Shown: positions 1-7,675 of the stretch, piece after piece
How positions within the stretch are numbered: position 1 is the first letter of the stretch
Layout of the letters: each line of letters begins with the position of its first letter
NCBI RefSeq assembly: GCF_000745975.1
Contig: NZ_JQKJ01000003.1
Span: forward strand, 1 to 64,000
DNA from: Desulfobacter vibrioformis DSM 8776
GTDB lineage: Bacteria > Desulfobacterota > Desulfobacteria > Desulfobacterales > Desulfobacteraceae
DNA: 64,000 nucleotides
Reading direction: 5' to 3'
Notes under the pieces: model-generated
What the model saw: the letters and a program-made list of their open reading frames with translations, nothing else
Database searches by the model: none
What the model was told of the DNA's origin: nothing
Made by a program: the position numbers and the translations under genes

Positions 1-5
1 CCCCC

Positions 6-27
6 TGTGTCAGGATAGATGTCGCCT
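6..27 (+). repeat. Left terminal inverted repeat of the IS
   Basis: TGTGTCA, seven bases, TGTCGCCT. It matches the reverse complement of 1725-1746 at both conserved blocks. It lies 38 bases upstream of the orfA start. Confidence 0.8.
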
Positions 28-64
28 CCCTTGAAAAACAAAAGTGGGGCATTGAGGTGATGAT

Positions 65-553
65 ATGGGACATTCTATTCAAATCAAAAAAGCTGTATTA
101 CAAAAGGTACTCTCGGGGAACAAAACCCATGATGAGATATCAAAAGAATTTGGGATTGGGCGGTCAACTATTGGCAAATGGTTAAGAGAATACAGAAAAG
201 GCGGTAACATCAACTTGAAATCAAAAGAAAAACGCCCCAGAGACTGGACGCCGGAAGAGCGCGTCTCAGCCCTGATGGCGTCGGGGTCTATGTCTTCCGA
301 GGAGAGCGCCTCCTGGTGTCGTAAAAACGGGATTTTTCTCCATCATCTGAAACAGTGGAGGCAAGATGCTGTTTCCGGAATGGCAACTGATTTCAAGAAA
401 CAAACCTCAGTAATCGAGACTCAGTTACGACGGGAAAATTCGGCATTAAAAAAAGACCTTTCCCGCAAAGAAAAAGCCCTTGCGGAAACAGCAGCCTTAT
501 TGGTTCTTAAAAAAAAAGCCCAGGTAATCTGGGGGGAGCCAGAGGAAGATTGA
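65..553 (+). CDS. IS3-family transposase OrfA (HTH protein)
   Basis: A 162-residue DNA-binding subunit of the transposase. The N-terminal part (about residues 8-45) is a helix-turn-helix of the transposase-8/InsE type, with the pattern SGNKTHDEISKEFGIGRSTI; it binds the element ends. The C-terminal third is Lys/Glu-rich and heptad-like, as expected for the leucine-zipper region of IS3 OrfA. Its stop overlaps the TTG start of orfB. A run of nine A residues at 509-517 near the end is a probable -1 frameshift site that would give the active OrfAB fusion. It is somewhat longer than many OrfA proteins (about 90-120 aa), because of a middle section at about residues 60-110. Confidence 0.88.
   Translation: MGHSIQIKKAVLQKVLSGNKTHDEISKEFGIGRSTIGKWLREYRKGGNINLKSKEKRPRDWTPEERVSALMASGSMSSEESASWCRKNGIFLHHLKQWRQDAVSGMATDFKKQTSVIETQLRRENSALKKDLSRKEKALAETAALLVLKKKAQVIWGEPEED
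509..518 (+). promoter_or_regulatory. Likely programmed -1 frameshift site in the IS transposase
   Basis: Nine consecutive A followed by G. In the orfA frame this reads AAA AAA AAA GCC. A -1 slip enters the orfB frame, which is open from here through the nominal orfB start at 550, so a continuous OrfA-OrfB protein results. A-rich slippery heptamers of this kind are the established mechanism in the IS3 family. Use at this site is inferred. Confidence 0.6.
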
Positions 554-1605
554 TATCACCTGCAGACAAACAAAGGGTATTACAACTGATTTGCGAGGCC
601 CAAAAAGCAGGTGCCAGGAAGCATAAAGCCTCAGCATTGCTGGGGCTTACCCTCCGAACACTTCAACGCTGGAGCAAAACCGGGACTGCCGATAGGCGTC
701 ATGGATCTCGTGCCACACCCGCTAATAAATTGTCCGGTGAGGAACAGCAACAAATCCTTAACACCCTTGATTCTCCTGAATTTGCGGATTTGAATCCGAA
801 TCAAATTGTGCCCAGACTTGCAGATCAAGGGATCTATCTCGGTTCTGAATCTACAATATATAGAATATTAAGGCAGCATAACATGAATGCTCACCGACAG
901 GACAGCCAACCTGCCAAAAGGACCAGTCCGGAACCTTTGTCGGCAACGGGTCCGAATCAACTGTGGTCCTGGGATATCACGTACCTGCCAACAAGAGTAA
1001 CAGGCCAATTTTATTACCTTTACATGATAATGGATTTGTACAGCCGTAAAATTGTCGCCTACCAGGTGTATGACTGTGAGTCTGGAGAACTTGCTTCTGA
1101 TCTGATAACGGATGCCTGCCTGCGGGAGAAAATTAACGAAAAGCAGGTCACCTTGCATTCAGACAATGGTGCTCCCATGAAATCTGTAACGATGCTGGCC
1201 AAACTTCAGGATTTGGGCGTGATACCATCCTTTAGCCGGCCATCTGTCAGTAACGATAATCCGTTTTCTGAATCATTATTCAAAACCCTGAAATATCGGC
1301 CTGAATATCCGGCCAAGCCATTTGATACGATGCTGGAAGCCAGGGAATGGGTCCATACTTTCGCATATTGGTACAATAACGTCCATTTGCACAGCGGCAT
1401 TGGATTTGTCACCCCCGCTGACCGGCACAATGGCAATGATGTAGCCGTTCTTGCCAACAGACATCAAATTTATCAGAACGCCAGATCGAAACACCCTGAA
1501 AGATGGTCAGGGAGGACAAGGAATTGGGAACCTGGAACAATGGTTACTTTGAAAAAATTTAAACGGCAAAAAATTGAAAAAACGGCAGATAAGCAAGCGG
1601 TATAA
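550..1605 (+). CDS. IS3-family transposase OrfB (DDE integrase core)
   Basis: A 351-residue catalytic part of the transposase. An HTH_21-like segment occupies about residues 55-110, followed by an rve integrase core at about 135-290. The catalytic triad is visible: D in LWSWDITYLP, D in TLHSDNGAP and E in DNPFSESLFKTLKY, with about 35 residues between the second D and the E as expected for DDE(35)E enzymes. The only nearby start is TTG at 550, overlapping the orfA stop, so it is probably produced mainly by frameshifting from orfA. The frame is intact and the element could be active. Confidence 0.92.
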   Translation: MISPADKQRVLQLICEAQKAGARKHKASALLGLTLRTLQRWSKTGTADRRHGSRATPANKLSGEEQQQILNTLDSPEFADLNPNQIVPRLADQGIYLGSESTIYRILRQHNMNAHRQDSQPAKRTSPEPLSATGPNQLWSWDITYLPTRVTGQFYYLYMIMDLYSRKIVAYQVYDCESGELASDLITDACLREKINEKQVTLHSDNGAPMKSVTMLAKLQDLGVIPSFSRPSVSNDNPFSESLFKTLKYRPEYPAKPFDTMLEAREWVHTFAYWYNNVHLHSGIGFVTPADRHNGNDVAVLANRHQIYQNARSKHPERWSGRTRNWEPGTMVTLKKFKRQKIEKTADKQAV

Positions 1606-1628
1606 CCGTTTGAGTATGGTACGGTATA

Positions 1629-1694
1629 GCACAATTCTCTCATGGCTGAGAATGGGCCCCCAATTGCTCGTCGGAGGCCATGAGAGAATTGTGC
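1629..1694. repeat. Perfect 18-bp inverted repeat inside the IS
   Basis: Arms at 1629-1646 (GCACAATTCTCTCATGGC) and 1677-1694 are exact reverse complements, separated by 30 bases. The repeat lies after the orfB stop and before the right terminal repeat. It could fold as a strong hairpin that blocks transcription leaving the element, but no U-rich tail follows, so it is not a standard intrinsic terminator. It could also be the footprint of a smaller element. Confidence 0.8.
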
Positions 1695-1702
1695 GGTAGA
1701 GC

Positions 1703-2671
1703 TTGGAACTTCGTTTGAAAAAAAAGGCGACAACTTGCTTGACACACACCGCCACTATAGAACTCTCCCTGGAAACGCCCCCCTGCGGCCCTACGCTCAG
1801 GCTCGAGACCACCCATGAACGGGCGTATGCTGTTCGGTGCGCTAAATCTGTCCCGATACCGGATACGATCAGGGCGAATGGCCCTTCGGCCGTAACGGAT
1901 TCCTTCGTTGCCTACGTCGACAGCAACCAGAAAAAAATCAACGTGTTCGACCATTCGTTGAACTGGCTGTATGCTATCGAAGGGGGGAGTAGACCATTCC
2001 TTAAGGAAACGCTCCCCACATCCATCCAGGTTGCAGGCGGACAGGATGATCTGCTATGGGTCAGCGACATCTACGCGCACACCTTGTTCTACATTGATCT
2101 GAAAAGCAGAAAAGTCATCAGCGAGCATACCGTGGAGAACGACCACGGAGCAGCCTGTGCAACCCAGTTATTTAACGTTGCTGGAGGTATCTGCGCGGCA
2201 GTTTTTTCGAGCTACGCGTCCAAACCAAACCAAGGCAGCCTTTACTGGTTTTCCGGCGAGAACTGGGATGATCGGCACCCTCTGCATTTAAAAGACGCCT
2301 ACGGCTCATCGTATTTCCCCACGGTTATGACTGAAGGGAATAGCGGCATTGCCGCCTATGACGCACATGGCTACAAAAGCAAGCAGAGACACGAGATCTT
2401 GTTTTTCAGCAAAGACTTTCACTACTTGAAATCAGCCCCGACATCTCCCTTGCGGTTGGAATACCCCGCAACCATGAAATACAGCCCTGCACAAGGTGTC
2501 TTTTATGCAGTGGACGCCATCCATCTTTCGGTCCTTATGCTGGATGAAAACCTGCGATTTTTGCGCTTTCTGACCGAGAAGAAACAGAGCCACATCGGTT
2601 ATCCTCAAGTCATCAAGGAAGCCATGGTGGTGTATAATTTCAAGGAGAACACATTTGACATATTTGAATAG
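1703..2671 (+). CDS. 5'-truncated propeller-like protein cut by the IS
   Basis: An open frame that starts inside the insertion sequence (TTG at 1703), so its first 15 or so residues are encoded by the IS. The chromosomal part begins at 1747 and the natural start is missing. The remaining ~305 residues have a run of short strand-like repeats (for example SFVAYVDSNQKKINVFDHS and LLWVSDIYAHTLFYIDLKS) resembling NHL or SMP-30-type beta-propeller blades. I do not recognise a specific family and see no catalytic motif. It overlaps the next gene by 17 bases, and its own tail carries that gene's ribosome-binding site. Whether the fragment is expressed is doubtful. Confidence 0.55.
   Translation: MELRLKKKATTCLTHTATIELSLETPPCGPTLRLETTHERAYAVRCAKSVPIPDTIRANGPSAVTDSFVAYVDSNQKKINVFDHSLNWLYAIEGGSRPFLKETLPTSIQVAGGQDDLLWVSDIYAHTLFYIDLKSRKVISEHTVENDHGAACATQLFNVAGGICAAVFSSYASKPNQGSLYWFSGENWDDRHPLHLKDAYGSSYFPTVMTEGNSGIAAYDAHGYKSKQRHEILFFSKDFHYLKSAPTSPLRLEYPATMKYSPAQGVFYAVDAIHLSVLMLDENLRFLRFLTEKKQSHIGYPQVIKEAMVVYNFKENTFDIFE
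1725..1746 (-). repeat. Right terminal inverted repeat of the IS
   Basis: Read on the minus strand it begins TGTGTCA and carries TGTCGCCT after seven bases, matching the left end. It contains TTGACA on the plus strand (1739-1744), a perfect -35 hexamer pointing outward into the downstream operon. The nearest TATA-like hexamer in the flank (TATAGA, about 1756) is only 11 bases further, too short for a normal promoter. Confidence 0.78.
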
Positions 2672-4442
2672 AATGATCAACCGTCTAAAATTACACGCTC
2701 CGGCACTGCTGACGAACCTCCTTTCCTTTCTGAAATCGTATGCCAGCGATATGCACCGTCAGATCCTCGTCAACTTTTTCCAAAGGGGAAATCGTGACGA
2801 TGTTCACGGGTTTGGAGAAGTGTGTAACTTTCAGACGAGCTGGGTTCAGAAACGGTTTCTCCATGATCAGAGGAACGGTGCACCGTTCGGCATGGACTTC
2901 CGGTTCTGCATGGGCTTTCCGCTGGACTACTTCACCAATTTCTTGCGCCCGTATTACTTGGCCAAACAAACGTATGCGCAGGTAGTCGGCTTTTTTGTCG
3001 TTATCTTTCCGCCCCTCGCCGCCTTGGCAGCACTGCTTTGCAGCGGTTCGGCATGGACCGCGTTCGGAGCCTTTCTCATGGCGGCGATCCTGCTTATTCA
3101 TGGACGCTTCTGGCGCGCCGTCTCAAACGTCATGATTTATATTTTCTCCTTTCTTCCCGCCCTGGCCGCCTTGCTTCTGACGCAGTCAGATTGGTTTCTC
3201 CTTGGTCCCGTGATGTTGTGGCTGACATTTTTGAGTTGGTCAACATCAGGACTCATACTGGGCATCCCCCTCCTCTTTCAAACCATAAATCTTCTGACGC
3301 CGGGAGAATTCGTGATATACTGGAGCATCGCAGCGTTGTTGAACACTCCGTTCCTCATCGCCAATTGGAAGCATCACGCCCTGTCCGCCTACACATCCGT
3401 GGTCACACACCTCAAACTGCAAAAGCGTCCTGAAAACCTCGAAAAATCGATCTGCTACCTGGCTGGATCATGTGTATATCTTTTGGTGACAGGAGTGACG
3501 CCTTTGGGGCTCGCACTCATTTTACTGAGCGCCATGATCTATCTGGACAGTTACTGGATCAACATATTCAACGCCGACTATTGGGCGGGGGTTTGCGACA
3601 TGATCTTCATCACCATGTTCATTTTCAATCCATCCGTATTGCTGCTTGCGACCGCTACGCTGGTCTGGTTCCGCCGGGATCCGCGAAGAAAAGGCCCAGC
3701 GGATTCCTTTGGGGTGGACCTGACCCCTTTGGTCATCAGCAAAGAAACGAAAGAAGGCGTCAAACAGCTGTTTGCCCCTCTTAAAGACCGCCACCGTATC
3801 GCTATGGAAATATTTGATAAAAAAGAGCCAACACTGGAATACTACGCCCGTCTCACCGGACGGCTCATGTCCATCATTTCAATGGTTCACATTATGGTTT
3901 CCAACACGACACTGGAATTCATGTACGGCATCGGAAGCTGGGAAGTATCGTTTTCCACTTATTCGGACATTGCCAGAAAAATCAGCCCTGAATTTGACAG
4001 GGACGCATTGAAGAAGGCCTCCTACAAGGGCAGAATCACCCATGTAATATCCGTTACTGACGAATACCGCCGCCAGTTAAGCAACTGGGGATTTACCCAA
4101 ATCGGTCCCGCTCAGACGATATGCGTCCCTGAAATCGGCGAGGTGACTTTGGCTGTGCATGAAATCCATGCGGAACCGTTTCAAACAATTCCGGCAGTCA
4201 ATATGGAGTGGGGCAACAACACGCTGACCATGGATGTCGAAGCCGAAGTTGAATACCGCATCGGCTACCTCTGGCATCCCGGCTGGAAAGCCACCATCGA
4301 CGGTCACCCGCTTCCCATTGAAGACGAAAAGCCTGGCATGCGCATCAAGGCAGACCGTTCCGGCACGCTCATCCTAAAACATTCCTTAATCACCCACTTG
4401 ATGCCGCGCAGAATGGTTTACGGCGAAATGAAGAACGCGTGA
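2655..4442 (+). CDS. Polytopic membrane protein with YfhO-like C-terminal domain
   Basis: A protein of 595 residues. About eight hydrophobic segments lie between residues 100 and 340, followed by a soluble C-terminal half. Near the end, YLWHPGWKATIDGHPLPI closely resembles the PGWKATVDG motif at the C-terminus of YfhO-type membrane proteins, a group linked to glycosylation of wall polymers. The function is therefore probably in surface glycan assembly or transfer at the membrane, but the exact reaction is unknown. The TTG start at 2655 was chosen because AAGGAG lies 7 bases upstream; an ATG at 2673 lacks a well-placed site. It ends in an ATGA overlap with the CMP-sugar synthetase gene. Confidence 0.7.
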   Translation: MTYLNRMINRLKLHAPALLTNLLSFLKSYASDMHRQILVNFFQRGNRDDVHGFGEVCNFQTSWVQKRFLHDQRNGAPFGMDFRFCMGFPLDYFTNFLRPYYLAKQTYAQVVGFFVVIFPPLAALAALLCSGSAWTAFGAFLMAAILLIHGRFWRAVSNVMIYIFSFLPALAALLLTQSDWFLLGPVMLWLTFLSWSTSGLILGIPLLFQTINLLTPGEFVIYWSIAALLNTPFLIANWKHHALSAYTSVVTHLKLQKRPENLEKSICYLAGSCVYLLVTGVTPLGLALILLSAMIYLDSYWINIFNADYWAGVCDMIFITMFIFNPSVLLLATATLVWFRRDPRRKGPADSFGVDLTPLVISKETKEGVKQLFAPLKDRHRIAMEIFDKKEPTLEYYARLTGRLMSIISMVHIMVSNTTLEFMYGIGSWEVSFSTYSDIARKISPEFDRDALKKASYKGRITHVISVTDEYRRQLSNWGFTQIGPAQTICVPEIGEVTLAVHEIHAEPFQTIPAVNMEWGNNTLTMDVEAEVEYRIGYLWHPGWKATIDGHPLPIEDEKPGMRIKADRSGTLILKHSLITHLMPRRMVYGEMKNA

Positions 4443-5146
4443 TGAAGAGCAGTGAGCGCACCCGTGGGGACCGGGCCGTGGCCATAATTCCGGCCAGAGG
4501 TAATTCCAAGGGATTGTCCGGTAAAAACATACGCCTTCTCGCAGGCAAGCCGCTAATTGCCTACACCATTGAAGCCGCGTTGAAAGCTTCGGGTATCGAT
4601 AGAGTCTTTGTCACAACGGACAGCCCGGAAATCGCTGCAGTGGCACAAGAATTTGGTGCTGAGGTTCCGTTTCTGAGGCCAAAGCATCTGGCAACCGACA
4701 CAGCCACCGTGGGACCGGCCATCGACTATACTCTCAAACGCATTTACGGGAACGCATATGATAAGGAGTTGGCAATCGTCACCTTGTATCCGACAAGCCC
4801 CTTCCGTTCCGTCAGAATGATTGAAGATATGACTGCACGGGTACTGGAAGGATACACCAGGGCCGTCACGATCCATCCGGTTGTGGCTTCCAAATGGGGA
4901 ATTGGGGAAATATCCGGGGACGGGGCACTGCATTTCCCGCTTGCGGAAGACCATATGTTCACGGAGGCTCCCATGGCGTGCAGTCGGCCCATCGGGCTTA
5001 TCAGTGTGGAAAAACGCGAAAACCCCAAAGGAATATACATACGAACAGTTTCAAACAAAATCAGCTTGATCGACATTGACTACCTGGTGGACTTCAGGTT
5101 CGCCGAGTATATACTGAAACACAACCTCTTTGATTTCGATGCATAA
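4439..5146 (+). CDS. Acylneuraminate cytidylyltransferase family (CMP-sugar synthetase)
   Basis: A 235-residue nucleotidyltransferase that should activate a 2-keto acid sugar (nonulosonate-like or KDO-like) with CTP to give a CMP-sugar in the cytoplasm. The N-terminal PARGNSKGLSGKNI motif (about residues 18-31) is the CTP-binding signature of NeuA/PseF/LegF-type enzymes. Conserved VTTDSPEIAAVA and LATDTATVGPAIDY follow. Length is normal for the family. No NeuB-like condensing enzyme is present in the window, so the substrate is not settled. It overlaps both neighbours, consistent with translation as part of one long operon. Confidence 0.85.
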   Translation: MMKSSERTRGDRAVAIIPARGNSKGLSGKNIRLLAGKPLIAYTIEAALKASGIDRVFVTTDSPEIAAVAQEFGAEVPFLRPKHLATDTATVGPAIDYTLKRIYGNAYDKELAIVTLYPTSPFRSVRMIEDMTARVLEGYTRAVTIHPVVASKWGIGEISGDGALHFPLAEDHMFTEAPMACSRPIGLISVEKRENPKGIYIRTVSNKISLIDIDYLVDFRFAEYILKHNLFDFDA

Positions 5147-6143
5147 ATTCACCGCGATCATTCCCTTCCCCGCGGAAAGCCCTCACCAGCTTCGCTTGCA
5201 CTATGAAAAGCTGCTTGAGGAACTGTCCAGCCTTGACGTTTTTTCCCGCGTGCTGACCACCGCCCCGAAAAACTCATCTTCCGGCATCATCCAAGCAGGG
5301 CGTCACTTCGAGATTGTTCAGAATTTAAACGAACCGGAACATCTCCCGCCAGGGACACAGGCAAGTGTGCTGAGCCTTTCTTCGAAAGAAGTACTGAAAG
5401 ATGGTTACGTGGTAGTCATCAATCCGGCTGCCGTCCGCCTGACCACGGCATCCATTCGAACAGCGATACGGTCATTCAAGGAGACCTTACCTAATCTATT
5501 GGTATCCTGTTCCCTGTTTCGTGAACATCCATGCCAGTACAATCTTTACACGTCCGTGATGGATGCGGGCTCCGTCGATTTCACTGACGGCTGCTGCGTC
5601 AATGTCAACCTTTCTTCGCCGCTCGTCCGTTTCAAACGCAAGGCAATCTCTACAATCGAAATGATGTTCGCCCCATACGTCACGGACAACGATCTTCTTC
5701 TTCAGACAGTTCCCCTGAACTCAGGCGTCCCGGATTGGAATGCCTCAGAACAATTCTTCATTCCCAAGGGGAAATGTCGAGTGGCATGGACCCCTGTCAA
5801 ACAGTATGAGGGCTGCATGTACACATTGATGAAAATCGTGAAAGACGGTTGGTGTGACTGTTTGACCCCGCTTGTTTCCGCCTTCCTCCCATGGAAGCTG
5901 GACTCTTATTCCGATGTCACCCGGGTTCTCAGGGATACCGGCACCCCTATCCAGGGGCGCCAGAACTTCCCCGACCTCCTGCAACCGAACAGGGTCATTG
6001 CGGTGGCGGACAGCGTGTCTTCGCTACTTCGGACCCCTTCGGAACTTCATGTCCGGCCATTGGTACTCGAAAATAGTGAATCTATCGTCATTGAGGATGA
6101 AGTGGACTGGTTTCAGCATTCAGCGGCAATGGAGATGGCATGA
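5139..6143 (+). CDS. Unrecognised protein, possibly nucleotidyltransferase-related
   Basis: A protein of 334 residues from ATG 5139; a TTG at 5130 would add three residues. It overlaps the end of the CMP-sugar synthetase gene by 8 bases. It starts HKFTAIIPFPAESPHQLRL, and the tail SIVIEDEVDW resembles the closing segment of acylneuraminate cytidylyltransferases, so a degenerate GT-A-like nucleotidyltransferase fold is possible. The normal PARGGSKG signature is absent, so activity of that kind is not supported. It has no membrane segment or signal peptide. Its position next to the CMP-sugar synthetase suggests a related role. Confidence 0.5.
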   Translation: MHKFTAIIPFPAESPHQLRLHYEKLLEELSSLDVFSRVLTTAPKNSSSGIIQAGRHFEIVQNLNEPEHLPPGTQASVLSLSSKEVLKDGYVVVINPAAVRLTTASIRTAIRSFKETLPNLLVSCSLFREHPCQYNLYTSVMDAGSVDFTDGCCVNVNLSSPLVRFKRKAISTIEMMFAPYVTDNDLLLQTVPLNSGVPDWNASEQFFIPKGKCRVAWTPVKQYEGCMYTLMKIVKDGWCDCLTPLVSAFLPWKLDSYSDVTRVLRDTGTPIQGRQNFPDLLQPNRVIAVADSVSSLLRTPSELHVRPLVLENSESIVIEDEVDWFQHSAAMEMA

Positions 6144-6589
6144 TAGAAACATTATGGAAAAAATTCGATACCCTTAAATTCGGTGTACCGGAACTGTACG
6201 CTGAAAAACCTTCCCTCAACAACCTCATTGCGTTCAACGGTCAGTTGGAGGGCGTTGAAAAAGAAATCATGGAAATAATGAAACGGCTTGAAGCAGTCGC
6301 CGGGCCACTCGTCTCCGAATCTGCCGACTGCTCCAACGGCATCCCGCCCATCCTGAGCTGCTTGCATCAGCTTCGGATAGGACTCAGAAGTCTGTTAATT
6401 CATTGTGACGACCTCGGAGCCGCACCAAGGGAAGCGCTTGCAACTGTGCTGGCAGACACAGGACGAATCCACGAAGCACTCGCTGCCGCCCGCGCAGCAA
6501 TGCGCAGTGCGGACGCAGGGGGCGGTTGCCCACAACTTTACGCCCGGTTGGCTGTACAGGTTGCCAATACCCCAGATCCGCATGCATAA
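6140..6589 (+). CDS. Small helical hypothetical protein
   Basis: 149 residues, overlapping the previous gene by ATGA, with GGAGATGG just upstream of the start. It is predicted mainly helical. Residues 30-55 are charged and heptad-like, and the C-terminal third (AALATVLADTGRIHEALAA-type spacing) looks like a single TPR-like helical pair. I do not recognise a family. The tight packing before a radical-SAM gene suggests an accessory or scaffold protein of the operon. Confidence 0.5.
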   Translation: MIETLWKKFDTLKFGVPELYAEKPSLNNLIAFNGQLEGVEKEIMEIMKRLEAVAGPLVSESADCSNGIPPILSCLHQLRIGLRSLLIHCDDLGAAPREALATVLADTGRIHEALAAARAAMRSADAGGGCPQLYARLAVQVANTPDPHA

Positions 6590-6601
6590 AGGGAACTGAA
6601 C

Positions 6602-7675
6602 ATGCTCAAGGTCATCAGGAACAAACTCAGCATTCTGCCCCGGCTTGGCGTGCATACTCTGGACTGGCACGTCCGTTACGCCCTGGGAAAGACGCCCAGC
6701 CCCATGGCCTGCGGCATCTACATGACTAACGACTGCAACCTTAGGTGTGAATTCTGCAATATCTGGCGCAAAAAGGTCCGTGTCACCATTGAGAGGGACA
6801 AGGTCTTGAACCTGGTGCGTGAACTCGGTAAAGCGGGATGTTTTTATCTCAGCTTCGCAGGCGGAGAACCGCTGCTGGTCCCGCATCTTGCCGAAACCGT
6901 AGCTGAGGCAAAAGTGTCAGGCGTGGGCTATACCCATGTAGTGACCAACGGTTACGCCTTGACCAGGGCAAATGTGCTGAGACTCTCCGAAGCCGGACTG
7001 GACGAGGTGTCCATCAGTATCGACGGGCCTGCCGAAATCCACAACGCCAAACGCGGTCGGGACAAGGCGTACGAACGCGTCGTGGCAGGTATCAAATTGT
7101 TCAAGTCCCATGCGCCGCATATCAAAATCGTGTTGAATACCATTCTGACATTTACCTCACCCTGCGACTGCTTACATGCCGTGGAGCTGGCCGAAAAATT
7201 CGACATCCACGCCAAAATTCAGCCTTACAACTGTCACCCCGCTTTTGAGAGTGACAGAAGTCTCGCACGGGATGACCGGAAGGCTGAATCCGTGGACCTC
7301 AAGGCCGCCAAGAGGGTTGTGAACGCGCTACTCAGTTCGTCGTGCGTGGTCAATTCCGATGTATTCTTGAAAGCAGTTCCCGACTACCTCAAAACCGGCC
7401 GGGGACAATTGTTCAAAGACAAGCCCTGCATCTACGGCCATCACCATGTGGAAATTGATGAATCCGGTAAGGTATTTCCCTGCCTTGAGGGCATGAGCTG
7501 GGAAAACGGCTTTGACATGAGTGGCGGGCTAAAGAAACTCCTGGCATCCAAGGAGTACCGGCAGGCTGTCGCCAATCTCAAGGATTGTAAAGGTTGTGAG
7601 CGCACCATGTACATCTGTTATTACGAACCACGGATATCCTTTCCCCTCTGGAACCTGTTGAGGATATCAAAATGA
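6602..7675 (+). CDS. Radical SAM protein with SPASM-like C-terminus
   Basis: 357 residues. The CxxxCxxC cluster-binding motif is C45, C49 and C52 (TNDCNLRCEFCNIW), followed by the glycine-rich SFAGGEPLL motif near residue 82 and VSISIDGPAEIHNAKRG near 137. The C-terminal section has further cysteines (CIYGHHH, VFPCLEG, DCKGCERTMYICYY), as in SPASM/twitch proteins that hold auxiliary Fe-S clusters. The enzyme should use S-adenosylmethionine to start radical chemistry; the substrate is unknown. A good ribosome-binding site (AAGGGAAC) precedes it. It is the first of seven radical-SAM genes in this operon. Confidence 0.88.
   Translation: MLKVIRNKLSILPRLGVHTLDWHVRYALGKTPSPMACGIYMTNDCNLRCEFCNIWRKKVRVTIERDKVLNLVRELGKAGCFYLSFAGGEPLLVPHLAETVAEAKVSGVGYTHVVTNGYALTRANVLRLSEAGLDEVSISIDGPAEIHNAKRGRDKAYERVVAGIKLFKSHAPHIKIVLNTILTFTSPCDCLHAVELAEKFDIHAKIQPYNCHPAFESDRSLARDDRKAESVDLKAAKRVVNALLSSSCVVNSDVFLKAVPDYLKTGRGQLFKDKPCIYGHHHVEIDESGKVFPCLEGMSWENGFDMSGGLKKLLASKEYRQAVANLKDCKGCERTMYICYYEPRISFPLWNLLRISK

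Larger units (their letters stand above)
6..1746 (+). mobile_element. IS3-family insertion sequence, complete
   Basis: Two overlapping transposase frames (65-553 and 550-1605) lie between imperfect terminal inverted repeats at 6-27 and 1725-1746. The two ends share TGTGTCA and TGTCGCCT blocks separated by seven variable bases. The ends begin TG and finish CA, as is usual for IS3 elements. An extra perfect 18-bp inverted repeat sits between orfB and the right end. No matching target duplication is visible: only five bases of left flank are in the window, and the flanking triplets (CCC and CAC) differ. The element lies immediately upstream of, and has truncated, the first gene of the polysaccharide-type locus. 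Confidence 0.9.

Noticed and set aside
1739-1761. Outward hybrid promoter from the IS right end (TTGACA with TATAGA)
   Set aside because: The spacer is only 11 bases, well short of the 16-18 needed.
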